A DNA stretch of 64,000 nt from Trematomus loennbergii. Its lineage: Eukaryota; Chordata; Actinopteri; Perciformes; Nototheniidae. Shown here in pieces: positions 57,004 through 64,000 of the stretch. Where the stretch lies: positions 272,001 to 336,000 of the forward strand of contig JAAOOA010000443.1 in the NCBI GenBank assembly GCA_012861695.1, read 5' to 3'. How positions within the stretch are numbered: position 1 is the first letter of the stretch; each line of letters begins with the position of its first letter. A program made the translations under genes and the position numbers. The notes under the pieces are model-generated. The model saw only the letters and a program-made list of their open reading frames with translations. It ran no database searches and had not been told where the DNA came from.

Positions 57004-59176
57004 ACTAAGGTAAGCTACGATATTACATATAATATCAACAAGGACAAATATTGAGTCACAATAAAAGAAAACCAAACATTTAACATAACATAATAATAAT
57101 GCGATTTTTGGGCTTGCAAAATCGCATCGTGTACAAACCACAGACTATCTATGGCATGGCTAACACAATCGCTGCTTTATCTGAGTCTGTAGGACGTTGA
57201 TGTGAATGTGGACGGTGCAGATACAATGTTAGCTTAGCATGATCGATCCCATCTCCATTAAATAAACACGCATTGTAAAAGTATTTTGCCTGCCGTCTCC
57301 TAAGTACACTTATCAAAGCATTAATTCATGGTTCTTACAAACCGGTATCAGTATGTTGTTAGTACGGCATAATTTTGATGTATGTATTACAATTAATTCA
57401 CTGTCAAATATGTTCATTTTGTTGTTGTTTGTATCTACTATAGTATCTACAAGGTGATAAGCCCCGCCAGCTCATCTTGTTTGAATGACGCGACTAAACA
57501 CAGCTGACATCCGCGCATGGGCGGCACCAGCGATTTTCTTTTGGGGGTGCTGTGGGGTAGCTTGACGTTTCATAGAGGGTGCTCAAACATGTAGGGTTTC
57601 CCATTAATGTCCCGGGCGCTACAGTTTAATGTTCTACTGTAACACTCCCCACACGCACATACACAGCACACCCGCGACGCACATAGACAGTGTACCCGCG
57701 ACTGTTACAATGAAGGCTCGATAATCGGCTCTGGGCATATAGGTGTAAGCAGGGGTAAAGTGCTATTTTTTTTACAAGTGGGGAGTGAACTTAACATAGG
57801 GGGGTGCGGGGGCATGCTCCCCCGGGAAGATTTGTTTTTAAATATTGAAGTTGAAAGCATCAATCTGGTGCACTTTGAGAGCAACATGGAGAGATCTATG
57901 GATACACTCTCAACACCATATGAAACAGAACTGTAAACAGATTTACCTTTTCTTTAAGGATATTTTACAAATCACTCCCCTTTTAAACGGTATTCTTGTT
58001 TTACTGTCATATAGTATTTCATACCTGTTTTTCATTTATTCTCATATTGATCATATAAAGGTGTGCCTTTGAAATACTTGTTTACATAAATTGTGATCAA
58101 ACTGTTTTGAGACCCACTGAGATAACTTAGACTAAAGTTAACTATCTAAACACTGAGAGAGTCCTTTACCTCACCTGAGCTGACGTTATCTGAAAGGAGG
58201 AGAGGACTTTCCCTTCACCTTGTCGTAGAAACGGCTTCTAATATCCGTTAGCGCAGCCAGCTAACCAGATGCTAACAATCTCCGGTACCGGTGCTCTCTC
58301 TCTCTCTCTCTCTCGCGCTCGCTCACTCGTGCGCTCGTGCCAGACACACGGAGCCGAGCTTGAATGAAACACCCAGAAGTAGCCTACTTGTACTGTACTG
58401 TAGCATATCATTTTTGAATCAATCATTTTTCAAATTGTAAATTTCACATATATATTAAAAAAAAAACATACATTTCTTGGGGTTGCTTAGCAGTTTTTGT
58501 TTTTCATTGTTAAATTCAATTATTTTGACACTGCACCACGTTGACATTTTTCAATGCAGTTTTTTAAACATTATCAGCTTCTTGTTAAATGTTTGAGCTT
58601 CTTCTGCTCTTCGTTTTGTTTTCTTTGAGATTTGAAAAATGAATGTGTATTATGTTAATTAGTTCGTTTTGTTGTTGAGTGTCCTGAAGTAATAGGGTGA
58701 CTTCTGCTGGATCAAGGAGACGTTATTAAACAATAATTCAGACAAATGGAAATGGAAAGATTTAAATCAGAACAAGTTTTAGTAGAGTGAGATTAAAGAA
58801 GAACAATCAATAATTGTACACGTTTTTATTTTTTTAACTGCTCGGGTTATTGGTTTTCTTTTTCTTTTTACATTTTTATCTACTGTTAGTTTTATTTTCT
58901 TGCAGTTTTGAAACACAAAACCTGATACTGATGTGTATTTGATTACATTTGATTGACATATGGAGACACTATTAAATAATCAACAATAAATAAATGCTGT
59001 TATGCCTCGAGTCTTGTCTGTCGTGCTTTTCGTTAGTGTGGACTTTATTCTGACTTCTCTCTCAAAGTTACTGAGTACTAAGAAGGAAATATTGTATATT
59101 TGACTGCATTACGTTTATCGGACATAGTTTTCCCTTTCATGCATAGAGGTCACTACAGTGGACAGCTTTTCAAAAG
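57004..59176. other. AT-rich region without a recognised gene
   Basis: 57264-57440 is related to 25500-25640. 57540-57600 and 57795-57930 are DNA-transposon fragments (GGGGGCATGCTCCCCCGGGA, shared with the hAT at 48640). (CT)n at 58296-58318. The rest to 59176 is AT-rich, with no coding or RNA signal. Confidence 0.5.
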
Positions 59177-59366
59177 GTGTTTTCTTGTATTTGCATGGGT
59201 TTTGATGGCATAGTTGCACATCAGCCACTACATAGGACCCTATTGCAGCAAAATGATTGGAAGTGCAAAACATGTGGCAATGTCAATTGGGCTAGAAGGT
59301 CAGAGTGCAACATTTGTAACACACAGAAGTATGCCAAAGAGAGCTACAGTAACCTCTTTGGGTAAG
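59177..59366 (+). pseudogene. ZRANB2-type RanBP2 zinc-finger exon remnant
   Basis: From about 59251 (after TATTGCAG) the sequence reads [20 protein letters not shown] then ICNTQKYAK. The pattern W-x-C-x2-C-x3-N-W-x6-C-x2-C is a RanBP2-type zinc finger, and [11 protein letters not shown] is the form typical of the second finger of ZRANB2, a splicing factor that binds GGU-containing RNA. Upstream residues ([20 protein letters not shown]) are not ZRANB2-like. After PKYAK-like sequence the frame diverges and stops within about ten codons (TAA 59363-59365). No other exon is near. A captured or processed fragment is likely. Confidence 0.7.
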
Positions 59367-59679
59367 ATGGGGCAGGCAAGGGGAGCTTCGTCCCATTCTT
59401 CTTGAAGTTTTGGCCGTACAGGTATTCCCTGTTTCGCCCACTAAGCAGCAGTGGTTGCTTTTCCTGGGGTTAGGCTGTAATGATTGCGGGTTTTGTGCAA
59501 ATTTCGGTAGTCACCTCATGTACCTTTTTTCATAGTTCCTTCTTTGACTAGTATCATTTTTGATAGGCTTATAATGCAGTTTTTATGTGCTCTTAAACGT
59601 GTTATTCGGATTTATGAATTGGAAGAAAATGTTGTGTCTAATGTTCTTGTTTTGTTTCAGGATCTGAGGTGATACCTCA

Positions 59680-59817
59680 TTCTTAAGGGGGGAGGTGTGA
59701 CGGCCCCTAGGCCTTAGACTCAGGTCCCTGGTTAGCCACTCCCCAAATCAGGAGAGATTGCTGACACCTGATTTGGGTTGACTGCTCAGCTACAAGTATG
59801 GGTGCCTGAGCAGTCAG
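59680..59817 (+). mobile_element. Ty3/gypsy-type 3' end: polypurine tract and LTR start
   Basis: AAGGGGGGAGGTG (59682-59694) is a polypurine tract, followed by TGTGACGGCCCCTAGGCC, the usual start of a class of fish gypsy LTRs. The LTR is cut after about 120 bases by the TIR element at 59820. No pol sequence is seen upstream. Confidence 0.6.
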
Positions 59818-59819
59818 TA

Positions 59820-61032
59820 GGCTTGTTTGAGACAAGCGAGACCTGCGCAGACCTGCGCAATTGCGATCAACGTCTTGCTAGTGCGTTGCATGATGGTTAG
59901 TCATTTTGTCCGACTTGCTCTGGAGGCTCGCCTACATGAGACGTTGAAATCTCGCGGGACAAAGACGCCCGCAGACTTGAGAGCGAGGCGCGGCGAGGCG
60001 GCGCAGTTTCTCTCCACGGGCTGCGGAAGCGAAATGCTTGATGGGAAACGACTCGCTGGTATCTCGAGCTGAGCTCATTGGTGGTTTTTACCCCGTGCTG
60101 GAGATGAAACTCTCCATTGGCTCGGCAAAAGTGTGTTGTTGTTTTGTGTCAGTTTTACGTCGCCACTTCCATTCACATTTTTCATCATTGTTCCACAATA
60201 TGAAATATATTTGTATACTAAACTTGCACTGCTTACCGTTGTCATACTTTATATATCTTAGCATATTCACACAACACACTGTTCATACTAGGCTAGGCTA
60301 CTGTGTATAGTGTATTCATACCCCTCACTGTTTATTCATCATTCAATTCATTCTATATTTTATTCTGTAGATTGTGTACATTACTTTTCACTTTGCTGCT
60401 TGTTGCACTCCTGGTTAGAAGCTAAACTGCATTTCGTTGTCTCAGTGCCTGTAATCTGTGCAATAACAATAAAGTTGAATCTAATCTTGAGCAGGAACAA
60501 ATGTATTTACTTAGTACATATCTGACATTAACGATTAAACACATTTGTCCATTCTTTATCAATCAATCAATCAATGTTTATTTATATAGCCCAATATCAC
60601 AAATGTTACATTTGTCTCAGTGGACTTCACAGTTTGTACAGAATATCAGTATGACAATACGACACCCTCTGTCCTTACGTTTCACATCATACAAGGAAAA
60701 CTTCCAGAGAAAAACCCACAGTTTAAAGGGGAAATGGGAGAAACCTCAGGCAGAGCAACAGAGGAGGGATCCCTCTCCCAGGACGGACAGACGTGCAATA
60801 GATGCCGTGTGCATTTATAAATGCAAACCGAGTCAAGCCGGCTCCGGAGGTGGCAGTATGCACCTTAAAGTTGTTTGAAATCCGCCAAAAAACCGAGAGA
60901 AGAAGAAGAAGAAGAAGAAGAAGCCGACTCCGAGCTGTCCGACTTCAGGCAAGCTTTTTGAGACCTCCCCCGGCTGCGATCGGCTATTCTCGTCTACTTT
61001 CGAGGCGAGCCGCAGCTCGTCTCAAACAAGCC
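59820..61032. mobile_element. TIR-bounded composite (GGCTTGTTTGAGAC ends)
   Basis: GGCTTGTTTGAGAC and GTCTCAAACAAGCC are perfect inverted ends, flanked by TA on both sides. Contents: a segment (CTTGCTAGTGCGTTGCATGA to TTGCTCTGGAGGCTC, 59875-59928) that is repeated directly just outside the right end at 61041-61095; GC-rich sequence to 60100; LINE 3' UTR pieces at 60300-60490 (plus) and 60557-60800 (minus, with TCAATCAATCAATGTTTATT); and a (GAA)n tract at 60898-60922. No transposase seen. Confidence 0.7.
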
Positions 61033-61982
61033 TAGTGTCTTGCTAGTGCGTTGCATGATGGTTAGTCATTTTGTCCGACTTGCTCTGGAGGCTCAGATAG
61101 CAAAAAGTCATTGAATCAACATTGAGATATTGTCACGCTGAAGATTGTGATCAACATTGATGTCAGACATTGAAAGAACAGTGAAAGTGCTCGCTATGAT
61201 CAGCATTGAAAGAACATTGCATTTTCAATCAATCCCAACAATGAATCAACCTTGATTCAATTACGATATGATCAACATTGAAATAATGTAGAATTGCAAC
61301 AACATTGATTCAACTATATTATGCGTTGCATTATACATTGAAACAATGTTATTATCAGATAGCAAAAGTCTTTGAATCAACATTGAGATATTGTCACGCT
61401 GAAGATTTCAATCAACATTGATGTCAGACATTGAAAATGAACTAAAATGAACTAACAAAAAAAGAGCCATTATTTATTCAGTTAATTATTACGATTTAAT
61501 TCAATTATATGAACATTTTGTCCATCTTTTGTCCACTTTAGCACACAAAACATTCACACAAAACATTCTCTCTTTTAAAGGTCTCATCATATGCTTTTCT
61601 GGTCATTACCCGTCCCCTTGTGTGCTATGTAGCTTTTTCTGCATGTAAACATGTTACTTGTTAGACGCTTTTATCCAAAGCGACTAACATACTCAATACT
61701 GTGGGCAATCCCCACAGGAGCAATTTTGGGGTGAAGTTTCTCAGGGACACAACGACATGCAGAGTCACAAACCCTCAAAGTACACCCTGTAGCGAGTAAA
61801 ACTCTAACACAGAAAATACCTGCTATGCTGCCCCAGAACGCCTCGTTGGGGATTTCTCTTTTTCAATTGTTTTCTTCCTGAGTAAAGTGACGTAACGGAT
61901 TTCCACACACACACACACACACATCACAGCCTGAGTTCCTCTGTGTCTCGCAGACCCCATGCCATCATCATTTTCTGTTTAA

Positions 61983-62470
61983 AGTGGACCTATCATGCTA
62001 TATTATAATAATATAGTGTAGGACCATACCTATATAAGGCATATTTATACTTTTTTTTTTTCAAAATACCAAACAGATCATGCATTTTAGCCATGCCTCA
62101 TTTTGCTCAATTTGACATTTTTTAGCTCTGTTTTAGCAAGGGCAGATTCAGTGAGAACAGCACCACCTACTGGCCTGGCATATGTACTACAGCGTCTCCA
62201 GCGCTTTGAACGGCAATGGCCGTGGCTGTCTCCTCCTGATTGGTGGAGTTGGCCCAATAGCCGTAGCGCCACCGTCCTGACGTCAGGACAGTGTTCAAAT
62301 CTGGATCAGTTTTTATCAGATCCGTTGCAGCCCCTTTTTTAGAGATTTGGGTATGGAGGAAAATAGAGAGGGTTGTGTTTTCTGACACTTGGTGAGTTCC
62401 CTGGAACACCGGGGACACATATTCATGTAGAAAAGACGTACAAAAGTGCATTTTGCATGAGAGGTCCCCT
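61983..62470. mobile_element. TTAA-flanked MITE with known empty site
   Basis: TTAA at 61979-61982 and 62471-62474. The ends AGTGGACCTATCATGC and (reverse) AGGGGACCTCTCATGC. Repeat copy 1 has a single TTAA at 12051-12054, at the same point of the palindrome arm. Confidence 0.92.
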
Positions 62471-63181
62471 TTAATGCAGCTTTGCTAGATGTTGATAACA
62501 TGCATTCTTCACATGCTGAAGATATGGATTTGAAAAAATGCACGTTTTGCAACATAACACAAGTTAAGGACATTTCTTGACATAATAAACATCTAGCAAA
62601 GCTGCTTTAAACAGAAATGATGATGGCCTTTGAACACAGATTCTGAGGATCGTTTCTGCTTCTGCTTTTATCCATCAGGTCAAAATAGGATTCACACACC
62701 TGGCATCATTGTGATATATCAGGCCTCAGCCTCTTCAGCACATCACAATCAAAGAATTAAGAATAAACAAATATAACAATTACAATCCAGTGCCTCTTGT
62801 CAACTGGCAACTCACAATTCCACACATTTCAATTTCACAGGCAAATGGGACTTCATGCTTAAAATGACTGCATGTGCAAGTACATACATTGAAGTTTGAC
62901 CTGATCACTAACAATGAACTTGAACAGTAGAAATACTGGATATGCCCCTCTTTTGAACTGGCAACTTACACATCCACACATTCTTTGATTCTCTATTTCA
63001 GAAGAGAACTTAAATGCTTAAAATGAAATGAATGCTGTGAGGTTTTACATGAGCACTAACCACAATGCACTAGAACAGGCGAAACATAGGTTAAAGTCAT
63101 GTCTGGCTTCCCCATTAACATTCACAGCAAAAGCTTTGTTTTCCGAGACCTTATGCGCTGCGAGCGTCGAGAGCCAAGCTC

Positions 63182-63432
63182 GTAAAAGATAGTCTGAATG
63201 GCTTCAAAGGTATACCTCATCTCCTTTGGAAAATCCATGTTCATTGCATAACGTAGGCCAAAGAGGTATGCAAAGGCAGTAGAGAGGTCTGGTAGGTCAT
63301 GCAGTACAATGATCCCTTCCAACACAACAGCCACGTCTCGCACATTGGCGATATGGCGGCATCATCATCTTCAATGACGGTGAGGAAGGCCACAGACACA
63401 CCTCTGAGCAATCGTTCTTCATGGTCAGTGTC
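63182..63432 (-). pseudogene. second, broken copy of the repeat-borne terminal exon
   Basis: Counterpart of 12767-13018 on the minus strand. One T is missing in CACATTGGCG (63341-63350; copy 1 has CACATTTGGCG), shifting the frame. The stop TAA of copy 1 is TAC here (63182-63184), so the frame reads on. The 3' splice site CCTCAG is kept. Confidence 0.8.
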
Positions 63433-64000
63433 CTGAGGAAAAGTAAATATGCATGAATGAGTGCTATGGAAAACTAAACGACAAAATACATATCCACTGA
63501 TTCTAACTTTAGCACCAATCTACTGAGTCTTACCATTCAGCTTGTGGAAGTTATAATTGCAACTCAACAGCACGGCATCTCTGGGCTCAAAATTAAATCT
63601 TACACAAAGTGTATTATGCATAAAATGATTAGCATAAGCTATGAAAGCAATGCGCATGCGCGCAGTCGTCTAGGAAATGTTGCCCATTTGCACAGTGGAA
63701 TCACCATCGCATCGTTCAGAGATATACTGCGCAAAATACAGATAGCAGGAGACAGAGGACAGCCATGGTCAGAGCTATCTGGATCAGTCTTATGCGACAA
63801 TGGAAACTGAACTAAAGAGAACATTTGAAACTTTAGCAGTCTGCGTGATCTGCCTGTAGGGAGGGGCGGGCCGGCCCTGCGAGTAAAGTAACGAGTAAAG
63901 TAACGAGTTACTTTATGTAGAGAGTAACGAAGTAGTGTAATATATTACTTTTTTTACAAGTAATATGTAATACATTCTTTTTTTTTATCGACCCCATCTC

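Larger units (their letters stand above)
61037..63995. repeat. ~2.5-kb dispersed repeat, copy 2
   Basis: Matches 11085-13612 in order and orientation, with small indels, lacking part of the CA tract and gaining the MITE at 61983-62470. It runs to the end of the window, so its right edge is not seen. Confidence 0.92.

Noticed and set aside
62087..62573. Small overlapping frames in the right-hand MITE
   Set aside because: They cross the MITE boundaries at 62470 and are absent from the sister repeat, so they are not a conserved gene.

Overview
The window is nuclear DNA of a bony fish, most likely a percomorph teleost. Genes are split by GT-AG introns. The transposons are typical of teleosts: hAT, CACTA, TTAA-target and Harbinger-type elements, L2, I/Nimb-like and L1 retrotransposons, a Penelope-like element, a Ty3/gypsy end and a tRNA-derived SINE. 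Two of the three genes belong to fish families: a histidine N-acetyltransferase-like gene and a stonustoxin-like (SNTX) gene. No species can be named. Most of the 64 kb is repeats, and most lines of a six-frame translation here are repeat or microsatellite translations. Layout: 1-500 is a minisatellite. About 1.2-7.8 kb holds the last three visible exons of a C2H2 zinc-finger gene (+), whose middle exon carries a frame conflict. Its introns hold a TTAA-flanked element, an inverted-repeat element with a THAP-domain relic, and a (CA)n tract. At 8.17-9.58 kb is a 57-bp minisatellite with a 342-bp higher-order period. At 9.8-15.5 kb are nested MITEs and a ~2.5-kb repeat that recurs at 61.0-64.0 kb and carries a gene-like terminal exon. 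At 15.5-23.3 kb is a probable CACTA element of ~7.8 kb holding two well-formed spliced exons on the minus strand. At 24.2-31 kb is a histidine N-acetyltransferase-like (hisat/NAT16) gene with four coding exons, two frame breaks and no recognisable start codon. At 32.2-36.2 kb is a decayed Penelope-like element with RT and GIY-YIG domains, and at 36.9-38.9 kb a decayed L2. At 39.0-45.9 kb is a second copy of the DNA just upstream of hisat, split by a ~5-kb composite insertion (hAT ends, Penelope piece, whole LINE) and by a TTAA element. At 45.9-49.6 kb are hAT elements, a SINE, a ~147-bp satellite and Penelope pieces. At 51.3-57.0 kb is a broken gene joining SNTX-like, fibronectin III, P-loop GTPase and coiled-coil segments, cut by a LINE. 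At 59.2-59.8 kb is a ZRANB2-type zinc-finger exon beside a gypsy LTR end. At 59.8-64 kb are a TIR-bounded composite and the second ~2.5-kb repeat. Functionally, only the zinc-finger and hisat-like loci resemble endogenous genes, and both are broken as read, as is the SNTX/GTPase gene. The strongest signals are structural. Paralogous copies inside the window show exact empty sites for three insertions. A minisatellite can be traced to an L2 coding motif. A gene-like family of terminal exons is carried inside repeats. I see no convincing new defence or regulatory system. The best candidates for something undescribed are the CACTA-borne split gene and the SNTX-FN3-GTPase architecture.
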